A DNA stretch of 22,196 nucleotides from Deinococcus seoulensis (GTDB lineage: Bacteria > Deinococcota > Deinococci > Deinococcales > Deinococcaceae). The stretch spans positions 1-22,196 of the forward strand of contig NZ_BMQM01000048.1 of NCBI RefSeq assembly GCF_014648115.1, given 5' to 3'. The position numbers and the translations under genes were made by a program. Of this stretch, positions 1 to 9,803 are shown piece after piece; within the stretch, counting starts at the first letter, position 1; every line of letters begins with the position of its first letter. The notes beneath the pieces were generated by a model. The model ran no database searches and was not told the DNA's origin. It worked only from the letters and a program-made list of their open reading frames with translations.

Positions 1-26
1 ACGCGAGAAAGCGAAAAGGGGAACTC

Positions 27-64
27 CTTAGCGGGAAAAACGGTTCCAACTCTAGCGCGACCCC
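27..64 (-). repeat. Tn3-family 38-bp terminal inverted repeat (outer transposon)
   Basis: Read on the minus strand from 64 to 27, it begins GGGGTCGCGC and ends CCCGCTAAG, the normal layout of a Tn3-family end (GGGG outside, TAAG inside). It matches the repeat at 22133-22170 in inverted orientation at about 32 of 38 positions. The outer end faces right, so the transposon it belongs to extends left, out of the window. Confidence 0.85.
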
Positions 65-69
65 ATATA
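65..69. repeat. ATATA target duplication of the outer transposon (left copy)
   Basis: ATATA directly follows the outer end of the left terminal repeat. The same five bases directly precede the right terminal repeat at 22128-22132, in the same orientation. Five base pairs is the usual Tn3-family duplication. The sequence is AT-rich, so a chance match is possible. Confidence 0.65.
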
Positions 70-179
70 TAGATAGAAGATAGCACCGCCAGCATCATCT
101 CTACCCCTCAGGCCTGCCTGGAGGGGCCTTCTCGGCCCTCCTGTGAGGTCGATTGGAATCCACGTCTGTGTGGGTGGAG
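65..179. other. Backbone segment without a gene
   Basis: No convincing gene is visible. It starts with TAGATAG/GATAG motifs like those near 22110-22122, as expected if the two ends were contiguous before the outer transposon inserted. At 120-141 there is a GC-rich hairpin (GGAGGGGCC, loop TTCTC, GGCCCTCC, one bulge) that could act as a weak terminator but has no T-run. Confidence 0.4.
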
Positions 180-206
180 GGTAGTTGGCTGGAACCATGC
201 CCGACA
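180..206 (+). repeat. Left terminal inverted repeat of the IS1-like element
   Basis: Starts GGTAGTTGGCTGGAAC. It pairs with 13149-13175 at 26 of 27 positions (C/T at position 17). Confidence 0.85.
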
Positions 207-221
207 CCACTGAAATGGGAG

Positions 222-244
222 CGTCCGGGGCGTATCCCCGGACG
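222..244 (+). promoter_or_regulatory. Perfect hairpin over the IS1-like transposase start
   Basis: CGTCCGGGG, loop CGTAT, CCCCGGACG. The right arm ends on the first base of the GTG start codon at 244. A stem here could hide the start region in transcripts that read in from outside, a known way for insertion sequences to limit their own expression. The regulatory role is inferred. Confidence 0.55.
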
Positions 245-345
245 TGTCAAAAGAGCTCCCACTCGAGCGTTTCGTCTGTCAGAACCCCGCCTGTCCAGCC
301 CAGCATCACGCGCAACACGGCACCATCAAGCTCCGCAGACGATAC
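244..345 (+). pseudogene. IS1-like transposase, N-terminal fragment (34 codons)
   Basis: This is the first 34 codons of the split transposase, from GTG 244 to the TAC codon at 343-345. It holds the first half of a zinc finger (C12-X4-C17, FVCQNPACPA). The frame continues exactly at 12165 with GPHRRRLLKCTVC, which supplies the second half (C44-X2-C47 in the joined protein). The gene is therefore broken by insertion of the Tn3-family transposon and not by mutation. Alone, this fragment cannot catalyse transposition. The assignment depends on the join, which both the reading frame and the 5-bp duplication support. Confidence 0.8.
341..345. repeat. GATAC target duplication of the inner transposon (left copy)
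   Basis: GATAC immediately before the left 38-bp end. An identical GATAC follows the right end at 12160-12164. Confidence 0.9.
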
Positions 346-383
346 GGGCTAACGACAAGATCCAGGAATTTTACACCGCTAAG
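346..383 (+). repeat. Left 38-bp terminal inverted repeat of the inner Tn3-family transposon
   Basis: Begins GGGCTAACGACAAG and ends ACACCGCTAAG. It matches the reverse complement of 12122-12159 at 37 of 38 positions. Confidence 0.93.
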
Positions 384-408
384 CGAAATTAACCCTCCAG
401 GACGCGCC

Positions 409-3357
409 CTAGCGGTTGAGTTTGCGGAACGTCCCTGACAGCGGCACCTCTTCAGGCCGCCACAGGTAATCGCCGGTCAGGCCGATATGTTCCCAGCCCA
501 GCGGTGAAACGTGGGCCAGAAGTTCGTCTGGGATGTCCATCCCCTCTTCTCTCAGCGCAGCCACTGCCTGTCCCAGATACACGGTGTTCCAGGTGGTGAT
601 GATCGCCACCAGCAGGTTGATACCGCTGGCCCGGTTGTGCTGGCGTTCCGGCGAACGGTCCCGGATTTCCCCGGCCCGGTGAACCGCCACCGCGCGGGTC
701 AGGGCGTTGTGGGCCTCGCCCTTGTTCAACCCGGCCTGAACCCGGCGGCGCAGCGCCGGGTCTTGCAACCACGCCAGCGTGAACAGGGTGCGCTGCACCC
801 GGCCCAGTTCGCGCAGAGCCAGTGCCAGACCGTTCTGGCGCGGATACGCCGCCAGCTTGGAGAGGATCAGCGAGGCCGTCACCGTCCCAGCCTTGATCGA
901 CACCGCCAGGCGCAGCAGCTCATCCCAGTGACTCCTGATCAGCCCCAGATTCAGGCGGCGGGCCATCACCGATTCCAGCAGCGGATGGTTGGACGGTGCA
1001 TCTGGTGGGAACAGCCGGGTCTCGCCCAGATCGCGGATGCGCGGCGCGAAACGAAAGCCCAGCAGAAAGCAGATCCCAAAGATCTGCTCGGTGTACCCGG
1101 CAGTGTCGGTGTAATGCTCCTTGATCTCCAGGGCCGACTGGTGGTAGAGCAGGCCGTCCAGCACGTTCACCGCGTCCCGGATGTTGGCGGTGATGACCTT
1201 GGTGTGAAAGGGTGCGTACTGATCGGAAAGGTGGGTGTAGAACAGCACCCCGGGTTCCCGCCCGTACTTGGCGTTGAGGTGTCCATAGGCTTTGCCCCGG
1301 CCCCCGGTGGGAAAGCGCTGCCCGTCTGAGCTGGAGGTGCTGCCGTCGCCCCACAGGGCCGCCAGCGGCTGCTTGGACTGGAAGTTGACGACTTCGGCAA
1401 GTGCGCCTGCGTAGGTTTCGGGGCGCAGAAACCAGTCCGAGAGGTACATCAGCCGCCGGGGCGTGATGGCCGGATCACCCGACGCCTCAGCCATTTTGGT
1501 CTGGCCCAGGTTCAGCCCTTCGGCAAGGATGGCGGTCAGCAGATGATCGGGGCGCTCACTGGGCTGGCCGCTTCGCAGGTCAGTCAGGGCCGCCGTGAAC
1601 GGCAGCCAGCCGTGGACTTCCAGCAGCAGATCGGTGATTCGCAATCTGGGCATGCGGTTGGACAGTTGCCGGACCAGGACGTCCGCGCCTTCTGGAACGG
1701 CGTTTGGCAATGCTTTGACCCTGAGCTTGCCGCCTTTCAGACTGACCTCGGCGAGCTGCTCAGTGTCCAGCAGCTCGCTCAACTGGGCCAGTTGAGCTTT
1801 TAATTGGGGTTCAGTGGCCTCCCAGAAGGCGTCGAACGTATCGGGCAGGCCAGGGGCCAGCTCGGCTTTCCTGGCTTTCCAGTCACCTTGTGGCAGCAAG
1901 AAGGCGTCCAGCGCCTTGTGCTTGCGGCTGCCCATGACCCACACATCTCCTGCGCGCAGGGCCAGGCGCAACTCGTCCATCACGCAGAATTCGTAATACT
2001 TGCGGTGAACCTCGCCGTTCTGGAAAACGAAGGGCGTCCAGCGTGGCCGCACGAAGCCCAGGGGCAGGCCAGCGGGAAGCGTTCGCTTCCCGCCCACGTA
2101 CATCTCTTTTAAGAGCCGGAGCGCGTCCACCAGCGGCTGGGCGGATGGCGCAGCCGTGAAGTCAAACGCCTGAAGCAGCCGGGGCAGGTACGCCCGCAAT
2201 CTCGGATAGCCCTTTAGCAAATGATGCAGCGGATCGAGTTGCCGGGCCTGTGCCACCTGTTCCGGGTCGCGCACCGTCGCCACTAGCGTGTCCCAGGGCA
2301 AGACCGCCTCGACGGCCTGGAAGGGATCGGAAGCGGTCTCACGCGCCAGCAGCAGCGCTTCGCAGACCTGCTGGTAGGTGGTCAGCCGCTCCAGCAGGGT
2401 GGGGCCGCGTTGCTGGAAGACCGCGAGGCTTTCCCGCTCGCTGCCACGCAGCAGGGTCAGCATCAGGCGGTCATGCATCTCCAGCACCGCGTCGGTCAGG
2501 GTTTCGGACAGGTCCAGCAATCGGGCCATCACGGTGGCCCGGCGGCGCACGGGTTCAAAGTCCAGCAGGTTGTGGGCGCTCAAGCGGCGGCCCTGCTCGG
2601 CCAGGTGGGTCAGACGGCTCTGGGGGAGGAATGAGCGAATGTTGCTGTCCACGGGAAAGGTCCGCACGAACGTTAACTTGTCCAGCAGCAGTGAGACGTT
2701 CCTGGGCTTGGGTGCGCCCACCTGTTGTTTCAACCAAGCGTAATGGGAAACGGTCTGACCTTCCTGCGGCCTGAGCAGGGCGTCGGCCCGCTCCCGGTGG
2801 TCCCCCAGGGCCAGATCAAGAAGCTGGAAAGTGTGCTGATCGGCCTGGACGCGCACGGCAGCCACCAGCCGTTCCAGCACCTGAATTCGGGGAATCAGAA
2901 TTTTGCGCCGCCTCAGCTCGTCCATCAATGCGGTCATCAGTGGGAAGGGCTGATCGGTGATCACGGCCTGGGGTAGCAGCCAACCGCGCAGCTCGCGGTT
3001 CAGAGTCCGGCTGAGTTCGGTGTAGCCGAACTGCCCGCACAGCTCGGCAAAGTGTTCATGCCGGGTGTTGGCCCGTGCGGCGTAGCGGGGGTAACAGGCG
3101 GGGTCAAGCTCAAGCTGCTGGCTCAGGAAGATCAGCACGTCTTCCGGGGGCTGTTCTGCAGCGGCTAGGCCGCGTCCCAGGTGTTTCAGCACGGTGAGCT
3201 GCACGGCATACCCCAGACGGTTGAAATCGCGGCGACGGGCCAGAACCGCCTTCAGATCAGTGGTATCCAGCAAGTAATGCCGCGCCAGCAGGCGTTCATC
3301 CAGCCTCGGGAAGCGGGTGAACTGTTGGCGCTGGGCCGGGGTCAGCAGCGGCGGCAC
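409..3357 (-). CDS. tnpA: Tn3-family transposase TnpA
   Basis: This DDE transposase of 982 residues binds the 38-bp ends and drives replicative (cointegrate) transposition. The length is typical of Tn3-family TnpA. Its C-terminal catalytic domain shows family motifs: TSSSDGQRF (D678), YTDTAGYTEQ (D751) and LNKGEAHNAL (E881), followed by SPERQHNRASGINLL near 902-916. Spacings of 73 and 130 residues between the three acids are what I would expect for this family. Translation starts at GTG 3357 behind a weak AAGGGG. The stop is 25 bp from the left repeat, the usual tnpA placement. It is transcribed divergently from arsR and appears full length. The many open frames on the opposite strand here are shadows. 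Confidence 0.96.
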   Translation of the reverse strand: MPPLLTPAQRQQFTRFPRLDERLLARHYLLDTTDLKAVLARRRDFNRLGYAVQLTVLKHLGRGLAAAEQPPEDVLIFLSQQLELDPACYPRYAARANTRHEHFAELCGQFGYTELSRTLNRELRGWLLPQAVITDQPFPLMTALMDELRRRKILIPRIQVLERLVAAVRVQADQHTFQLLDLALGDHRERADALLRPQEGQTVSHYAWLKQQVGAPKPRNVSLLLDKLTFVRTFPVDSNIRSFLPQSRLTHLAEQGRRLSAHNLLDFEPVRRRATVMARLLDLSETLTDAVLEMHDRLMLTLLRGSERESLAVFQQRGPTLLERLTTYQQVCEALLLARETASDPFQAVEAVLPWDTLVATVRDPEQVAQARQLDPLHHLLKGYPRLRAYLPRLLQAFDFTAAPSAQPLVDALRLLKEMYVGGKRTLPAGLPLGFVRPRWTPFVFQNGEVHRKYYEFCVMDELRLALRAGDVWVMGSRKHKALDAFLLPQGDWKARKAELAPGLPDTFDAFWEATEPQLKAQLAQLSELLDTEQLAEVSLKGGKLRVKALPNAVPEGADVLVRQLSNRMPRLRITDLLLEVHGWLPFTAALTDLRSGQPSERPDHLLTAILAEGLNLGQTKMAEASGDPAITPRRLMYLSDWFLRPETYAGALAEVVNFQSKQPLAALWGDGSTSSSDGQRFPTGGRGKAYGHLNAKYGREPGVLFYTHLSDQYAPFHTKVITANIRDAVNVLDGLLYHQSALEIKEHYTDTAGYTEQIFGICFLLGFRFAPRIRDLGETRLFPPDAPSNHPLLESVMARRLNLGLIRSHWDELLRLAVSIKAGTVTASLILSKLAAYPRQNGLALALRELGRVQRTLFTLAWLQDPALRRRVQAGLNKGEAHNALTRAVAVHRAGEIRDRSPERQHNRASGINLLVAIITTWNTVYLGQAVAALREEGMDIPDELLAHVSPLGWEHIGLTGDYLWRPEEVPLSGTFRKLNR

Positions 3358-3409
3358 GCTGCCCCTTGACGCCTCCGATTCTCAGCGAGAACCCAACGAA
3401 TGAAATCGG

Positions 3410-3451
3410 TTAAAGTCATTGTCATCTCACCCAGTAGAATAGATGAATGAC
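3410..3451 (+). promoter_or_regulatory. arsR promoter and likely ArsR operator
   Basis: TAGAAT (3435-3440) lies 6 nt before the arsR ATG at 3447, a leaderless arrangement. An imperfect dyad brackets it: GTCATTGTCATCT (3415-3427) and AGATGAATGAC (3441-3451), whose reverse complement is GTCATTCATCT. A repressor bound here would cover the -10 box, as in autoregulated ars operons. The same interval also separates arsR from divergent tnpA. Confidence 0.6.
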
Positions 3452-3779
3452 CATGCTGCCTGAGTCCACCGTAGCGCCCACCGTCCTGAACCAGCTCAAG
3501 GCCCTGTCGCATGAAATCCGCTTTGAGCTGGTGCGCTACCTGGCCGGGGGCGAACGCTGCGTCTGCGATCTGGAAGCGCTGCTGGCCCTGCCGCAGTCCA
3601 AGGTGTCGTACCACCTGGCGATCCTGCGCGACGCCGAACTGGTGTGGGCCGAGCAGCGCGGCAAGAACACCTACTACGCGCTGCGGCAGGATCAGTTTTT
3701 TGGACTGGGCGGCGCATTACTCAATGATATTTTTGTCCAGTCAGCCAGCTTGACGCATCAAGATAAATCTATATGCTAG
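3447..3779 (+). CDS. arsR: ArsR-family arsenite-responsive repressor
   Basis: A 110-residue winged-helix repressor of the ArsR/SmtB family, expected to release the operon promoter on binding As(III). The recognition region LPQSKVSYHLAILRDAELV (about 48-66) and the wing RGKNTYYAL are typical. ERCVCDLEALL contains C38 and C40, the core of the classic CVCDL arsenite site. The third cysteine of the E. coli site is replaced by E42; another cysteine sits at the very C terminus (C110). It is the first gene of the arsenic operon, 4 nt before arsC. The start at 3447 is chosen because of the -10 box 6 nt upstream; the ATG at 3453 is an alternative. Confidence 0.9.
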   Translation: MTMLPESTVAPTVLNQLKALSHEIRFELVRYLAGGERCVCDLEALLALPQSKVSYHLAILRDAELVWAEQRGKNTYYALRQDQFFGLGGALLNDIFVQSASLTHQDKSIC

Positions 3780-3783
3780 GGCC

Positions 3784-4254
3784 ATGCCCACCTCACCCCG
3801 TGTCCTGATCTTGTGTACCCACAACAGCGCCCGCTCCCAGATGGCCGAAGCATTGCTGCGCGAGGCCGCCCGCCAGGCTGAACTTGAGCTGGACGTGTAT
3901 TCGGCAGGCACCGAGGCCACCCGCGTCAAGGACGACGCCAAGACCGTCATGGCCGAGATCGGGCTGGACCTGTCCAGCCACACCAGCAAGACGCTGCACG
4001 ACGTTCCCGATCCCCAGAATTTTGATGCCGTCATCACGGTCTGCGACAGTGCGGCGGAGGCGTGTCCGGTGTATCCGGGGCAAACGGTGCGGCGGCACTA
4101 TCCCTTTGTTGATCCTTCGGGTGGCAGTCTGGACCGCTGGCGGGCGGTGCGGGATCAGCTCCAGACGCAGTTTGAAAGCGTGGTGGGGGCGTTAAAGAAC
4201 GGTCAGGAGGTGCCGCCCAGCTACGCAGACAGCCCACCCGTCCCGGCGGCCTGA
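3784..4254 (+). CDS. arsC: Thioredoxin-coupled arsenate reductase ArsC (first copy)
   Basis: A 156-residue cytosolic enzyme of the low-molecular-weight tyrosine phosphatase fold that reduces arsenate to arsenite. The P-loop CTHNSARS (C11-X5-R) near the N terminus binds arsenate. A resolving pair lies in TVCDSAAEACP (C87-X6-C94), the spacing used by thioredoxin-linked ArsC of the Staphylococcus type. DPSGG near 117-121 matches the general-acid loop region. It directly follows arsR (4 nt gap) and precedes the aquaporin gene by 1 nt, so translation is probably coupled. A second, different ArsC lies downstream at 4939. Confidence 0.93.
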   Translation: MPTSPRVLILCTHNSARSQMAEALLREAARQAELELDVYSAGTEATRVKDDAKTVMAEIGLDLSSHTSKTLHDVPDPQNFDAVITVCDSAAEACPVYPGQTVRRHYPFVDPSGGSLDRWRAVRDQLQTQFESVVGALKNGQEVPPSYADSPPVPAA

Positions 4255-4255
4255 G

Positions 4256-4942
4256 ATGGCCGTTCCCCTGTCCCGCGCGCTGGGCGCAGAACTGATCGGC
4301 ACGTATGCGCTGGTCTTCTTTGGTCCCGGCGCGGTGGTGGTGCAGGCGCAGACCGGGGCGCTGGGCCACGCGGGCGTGGCCCTGGTTTTCGGGCTGACCG
4401 TGACGGTGGTGATCGCCGCCCTCGCGCCGATCAGCGGGGCGCACATCAACCCGGCGGCCACCCTCGCGCTGACGCTGGCCCGGCAGTTTCCCGTGGCCCG
4501 CGCCCTGCCCTACATGCTGGCGCAGCTCAGCGGAGCGGCGCTGGCCGGATTCACGCTGCTGCTGCTGTTCGGCAGGGTAGGGGAACTCGGCGTGACGCTG
4601 CCCGCTGGCAGCCTGGGACAGGCGTTCGTGCTGGAAACGGTCATGACCTTCTTTCTGCTGCTCGTGGCCCTGCGAAGTGGCCTGCCGTGGGCGGTGGGCG
4701 GGGTGGTGGCGCTGGAGGCGATGATGGGCGGCCCCATCACCGGGGCGAGCATGAATCCAGCCCGCTCGTTCGGCCCGGCGCTGGCGGCAGGCGTCTGGAC
4801 GGCCCACTGGCTGTACTGGGCCGCGCCGCTGCTGGGGGCCGGGCTGGCGGTGGCCGCCAACCACCTGCTGCGCCCCACCGAACCGCTGGAAGCCCAGCCC
4901 CACCAGGCGCAGGAATTCTTGCCTCATGGAGAGACCCCATGA
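4256..4942 (+). CDS. MIP/aquaporin-family channel, likely arsenite exit route
   Basis: A 228-residue membrane channel of the major intrinsic protein family. The two pore motifs are clear: HINPAATLAL (N65) and MNPARSFGPA (N167), within about six hydrophobic segments. NPARS after the second motif is more like water-type AqpZ channels than glycerol-type GlpF (NPARD). It sits between two arsC genes, 1 nt after the first and overlapping the second by 4 nt (ATGA). This resembles the known Sinorhizobium arrangement, where AqpS replaces an arsenite pump and lets arsenite flow out down its gradient. That role is inferred from context, because the sequence alone shows only the channel family. Confidence 0.88.
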   Translation: MAVPLSRALGAELIGTYALVFFGPGAVVVQAQTGALGHAGVALVFGLTVTVVIAALAPISGAHINPAATLALTLARQFPVARALPYMLAQLSGAALAGFTLLLLFGRVGELGVTLPAGSLGQAFVLETVMTFFLLLVALRSGLPWAVGGVVALEAMMGGPITGASMNPARSFGPALAAGVWTAHWLYWAAPLLGAGLAVAANHLLRPTEPLEAQPHQAQEFLPHGETP

Positions 4943-5403
4943 CCCAGCCCAACGCTAAAACGACTGCTACGCCCATCAAAAAGCCCCCCGTGCTGTTCAT
5001 CTGCACCGGCAACACCGCCCGTTCACAGATGGCCCAAGCACTGCTGGAACGGCGTGCTGGAGACCGTTTTGAGGTTTCGTCCGCCGGACTGGAACCCGGC
5101 GTGATCAATCCGCTAACGCTCAGCGTGCTGAAGGAGATTGGCCTGAACACTGAACACCTCAAGGCCGAGGGAACCAGGCCGCTGCTGGGACAGCACTTCC
5201 AGTACGTCATCACGGTCTGTCACCGCGCCGAGACGAACTGCCCAATCTTTCCCTTCGCGCTGCACCGGGAAGCCTGGCCGTTTGAAGACCCGGCGGCGGC
5301 GCAGGGCCGTGAGGAAGACCGCCAGGCGGTCTTCCGGCGCGTGCGAGATGAAATTGACGCCAGGATTCAGGTCTGGCTGTCAGCGCTTGCTCCAGTGTCC
5401 TGA
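4939..5403 (+). CDS. arsC: Low-molecular-weight phosphatase-type arsenate reductase (second copy)
   Basis: A 154-residue protein of the same fold as the first ArsC but of a different lineage. An N-terminal tail of about 17 residues precedes the P-loop CTGNTARS (C22-X5-R), and the resolving pair lies in TVCHRAETNCP (C94-X6-C101). The chemistry is expected to be arsenate to arsenite using thioredoxin. Translation starts at ATG 4939, overlapping the aquaporin stop by 4 nt with GGAGAG just upstream. The low identity between the two copies suggests separate recruitment and not a recent tandem duplication. A phosphatase role cannot be fully excluded, but the triad and operon favour ArsC. Confidence 0.88.
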   Translation: MTQPNAKTTATPIKKPPVLFICTGNTARSQMAQALLERRAGDRFEVSSAGLEPGVINPLTLSVLKEIGLNTEHLKAEGTRPLLGQHFQYVITVCHRAETNCPIFPFALHREAWPFEDPAAAQGREEDRQAVFRRVRDEIDARIQVWLSALAPVS

Positions 5404-5463
5404 ATCCAGTGCTGAGCGTTGCCGTCGCCAACGAGTTGCCCTCTTGAGATCAAGGAGAATCCC

Positions 5464-6036
5464 ATGACCCAGACCCTGCACCCCATTTCCGGCCTTAGCG
5501 AAGCAACCGCCACGGCGGCGCTGATTGACGCCCTGCGCGCCCCAGCCCAGCGTCCGCTGGAATTCTGGCTCAGCGGCGAACGGCTGATCGGCCCCGGCTA
5601 CCATGTCACCGAGGTCAAGGCCGTCAGCATCGAGGCGATGGACTGCGGCGGCAAGGCCGCCTCATGGCGTGAGACGGTCATTCAACTGATGGACGGCTCC
5701 GCAGAAGACGCCGCAGGCGGCTTCATGACCAACCGCAAGTTCCTTGCCATCTATGACCGTGTGACGGGCAAGATTCCTGTGCGGGACGAGGCGGAGGTGC
5801 GTTTTGAGTACGGCAACGCGCAATCGGCGGCGCGGCAGTTCCACGTCACCCACCTGGAGGTGCAGCCTGAGCGGCTCATCGTCCACCTGCGCCAGCCCGG
5901 CGTGCAGTGCAAGGCGGGCGAGGCCTGTGGCCTCCCCGCTGGTGAGACGGTGGCGGACGAGAGCTGCGCCCCAAACAGCGGCTGCTGTGGCCCGGCCACG
6001 GCCTCTGAACTTGTCGCCATGATCCGTCTGGAGTAG
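5464..6036 (+). CDS. DUF6428-like protein of the arsenic operon
   Basis: A 190-residue soluble protein of unknown function that I place in DUF6428 from its [21 protein letters not shown] block (residues 43-63). Proteins of this kind often accompany ars genes. Six cysteines are visible: C61 in the conserved block and five clustered near the C terminus (C149, C155, C168, C174, C175), plus H47. Such a set could bind As(III) or another soft metal, but that is inference. It has a good AAGGAG 6 nt before ATG 5464 and follows arsC by 60 nt, and it closes the arsenic operon. A strong hairpin lies 44 nt after the stop. Confidence 0.8.
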   Translation: MTQTLHPISGLSEATATAALIDALRAPAQRPLEFWLSGERLIGPGYHVTEVKAVSIEAMDCGGKAASWRETVIQLMDGSAEDAAGGFMTNRKFLAIYDRVTGKIPVRDEAEVRFEYGNAQSAARQFHVTHLEVQPERLIVHLRQPGVQCKAGEACGLPAGETVADESCAPNSGCCGPATASELVAMIRLE

Positions 6037-6080
6037 TGCCGCTGTCTCCCGATGACGATGAACAAGCAAACGTTGACAGT

Positions 6081-6110
6081 GAAGCGCCCACCTCCGGAGG
6101 TGGGCGCTTC
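6081..6110. terminator. Perfect 30-bp palindrome, likely bidirectional terminator
   Basis: GAAGCGCCCACCTCC (6081-6095) is followed directly by its exact reverse complement (6096-6110). It lies between the convergent DUF6428 gene (plus) and DUF2171 gene (minus), where both transcripts need to stop. There is no T-run on either side, so it may act as a stem-only terminator. Confidence 0.65.
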
Positions 6111-6132
6111 AGGGTTCTGCGGCTCTGGAGGC

Positions 6133-6378
6133 TCAGCTCCGGTGTTCCGGATGGGGGTCCTCGCTCAGCCACTGCTGATGCACCTGCTCATGGCTCAGGT
6201 TCAGATGGACATGCTCGTCCACGTGATCCACCGCGCTCATCGGCAGCCAGTGGTGCGTCCCCGAATCATCCTGGGTCAGCTTGATGTAGTCGCCGTCCAC
6301 CCGGTCCACCATCCCGTGGTCCTGGCCATCGGCGCACTTGACGGGCATGTGTTCCTTGATCTGGTCTGCTTGTGTCAT
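6133..6378 (-). CDS. DUF2171-domain protein
   Basis: An 81-residue, acidic, His-rich protein. The IKEHMPVKCADGQDHGMVDRVDGDYIKL pattern (residues about 7-34: K-X-DG-X-X-G-X-VD-X-VDGD-X-I-K-L) is that of DUF2171, a PRC-barrel-like fold with no assigned reaction. The C-terminal third carries many histidines (HHWLP, HVDEHVHLNL, HEQVHQQW, HPEH), which could bind Zn(II) or Cd(II); this is inferred. The start at ATG 6378 is chosen because TACGGT lies 6 nt upstream and GGTGGGGG just before it; a longer frame from 6438 is less likely. It is divergent from the P-type ATPase and shares its regulatory region. Confidence 0.72.
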   Translation of the reverse strand: MTQADQIKEHMPVKCADGQDHGMVDRVDGDYIKLTQDDSGTHHWLPMSAVDHVDEHVHLNLSHEQVHQQWLSEDPHPEHRS

Positions 6379-6433
6379 GCCCCCACCGTACCGCTCCCAC
6401 CCCGGCGGGCCATGAAACAAAGCAGCAAAAAGC

Positions 6434-6474
6434 TTCATACAGAACTAACGTATGAACAGACATTCAGGTATACT
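6434..6474 (+). promoter_or_regulatory. P-type ATPase promoter with SmtB/CadC-type operator
   Basis: TATACT (6469-6474) is a -10 box 5 nt before ATG 6480. Overlapping it is TATGAACAGACATTCAGGTA (from 6451), which fits the TGAACA...ATTCA core of SmtB/CadC 12-2-12 operators. A further perfect dyad, TTCATAC (6434-6440) and GTATGAA (6450-6456), overlaps its left side, so two repressor sites may be nested. The repressor encoded at 10391-10753 is the obvious candidate. Confidence 0.75.
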
Positions 6475-6479
6475 GCCGT

Positions 6480-8774
<2,295 letters not shown>

Positions 8775-8775
8775 G

Positions 8776-9027
8776 ATGGCTCCAAAGATTACGGTTTATA
8801 CGGTTCCGGGTTGCGCCGATTGCGAGGCGGTCAAGCGGCTGCTGACCAGCAAAGGGGCCGCCTTCACCGAGAAGAACGTGCGTGAGGACCCGGCGGCCTT
8901 GGCTGAGATGCAGGCCAAGGCCAACGTGCGAATCGCGCCCGTGACGGTCATTGGCGATCACGTCTTTTACGGCTTTTTTGACGATCAGCGCCCCGGCATT
9001 GTGGCGGCGCTGGACACCGCGCAGTGA
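8776..9027 (+). CDS. Glutaredoxin-like thiol protein
   Basis: An 83-residue protein of the thioredoxin fold. TVPGCADCEAVKRLL contains a CxxC centre (C13, C16), and IAPVTVIGDHVFYGF has the cis-proline (TxxV-type) and GSH-binding-region pattern of NrdH/GrxC proteins. Possible roles are reducing metal-stressed thiols or recycling the upstream arsenate reductases; the gene order favours the metal-export operon. It starts 1 nt after the ATPase stop and overlaps the ZIP gene by 4 nt (GTGA). The short length is normal for the family. Confidence 0.85.
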   Translation: MAPKITVYTVPGCADCEAVKRLLTSKGAAFTEKNVREDPAALAEMQAKANVRIAPVTVIGDHVFYGFFDDQRPGIVAALDTAQ

Positions 9028-9791
9028 GTCTCAGCGCCGCGAGCGCCCCGCTGGGCCAGATTCTATTGCTGACGCTGATTCCGGTGGCGGCCACCATCCT
9101 GGGCGGCGTGGTGGCGAGTTTTCGCCCGCCGGGGCCGCGCGTCCGCAGCTTCGTGCAGCACTTCGCGGCAGGCGTGGTCTTTGCCGCCGTGGCCGGGGAG
9201 TTGCTGCCGGAAATCACGGCGGGGCATCAACCGCTGGGTGTGGTGATCGGCTTCGTGCTGGGCGTGGGCGTGATGCTGGCGGTGCGGGCGCTGGTGGGAC
9301 GGTTGGAACCGGAGGAGGCTGAGACGGATGGTGGAGCAGAGGATGGGGACACTCCACGTTCTGCCACCGGCCTGCTGGCCGCCGTGGGCATAGACATTCT
9401 GATCGACGGGTTGCTGATCGGCGTGGGCTTCGCGGCGGGCGAGCGGGTCGGCACGCTGCTGGTGGTGGCGCTGACGCTGGAGCTGCTGTTCCTGGGCCTG
9501 TCGGTGGCCGCCAGCCTGGGGCAGCGCGGGGCCTCCAGGGGGCGCAGCATCCTGACGGTGAGCGGCCTGAGCTTATTGGTCATTGTGGGGGCCACGGTGG
9601 GCGGCACGCTGCTTCAGGGCCTGACCGGGCTGCCGCTGGAAATCGTGCTGTCCTTCGGCGCGGCGGCGCTGCTGTTCCTGGTCACCGAGGAGCTGCTGGT
9701 TGAAGCCCACGAGGTCAAGGAAACGCCGTGGATCACCAGCGCCTTTTTCCTGGGCTTCATCGCCCTGTACCTGATTGAGCTGTTGTCGTAA
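9024..9791 (+). CDS. ZIP-family metal transporter
   Basis: A 255-residue membrane protein with about seven to eight hydrophobic segments. HFAAGVVFAAVAGELLPEI (about 46-64) and the segment VGIDILIDGLLIGVGFAAG (about 121-139) are ZIP-type helices. The usual HNxxEG of TM4 is changed to DILIDG, so the binuclear metal site differs from ZupT. An acidic loop (EPEEAETDGGAEDGDT) lies between TM3 and TM4, where ZIPs usually carry a His-rich loop. Conserved acids recur in TEELLVEAHEVKE. The start is GTG 9024, overlapping the glutaredoxin stop. Most ZIPs move Zn(II) into the cytosol, so its place behind an exporter is odd. Confidence 0.82.
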   Translation: MSLSAASAPLGQILLLTLIPVAATILGGVVASFRPPGPRVRSFVQHFAAGVVFAAVAGELLPEITAGHQPLGVVIGFVLGVGVMLAVRALVGRLEPEEAETDGGAEDGDTPRSATGLLAAVGIDILIDGLLIGVGFAAGERVGTLLVVALTLELLFLGLSVAASLGQRGASRGRSILTVSGLSLLVIVGATVGGTLLQGLTGLPLEIVLSFGAAALLFLVTEELLVEAHEVKETPWITSAFFLGFIALYLIELLS

Positions 9792-9803
9792 AGGAGGTTC
9801 CGT

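Noticed and set aside
171..179. Target duplication of the IS1-like element
   Set aside because: Only GAG is shared with the right flank (13176-13178), too short to call.
511..1329. 272-codon plus-strand open frame opposite tnpA
   Set aside because: It is a shadow of tnpA in high-GC DNA: no domain, no start signal, and tnpA motifs on the other strand are unambiguous.
4687..5403. Longer frame fused to the second arsC (start at 4687)
   Set aside because: The extra N-terminal part is the aquaporin gene read in another frame; ATG 4939 has its own ribosome site and gives the normal family length.
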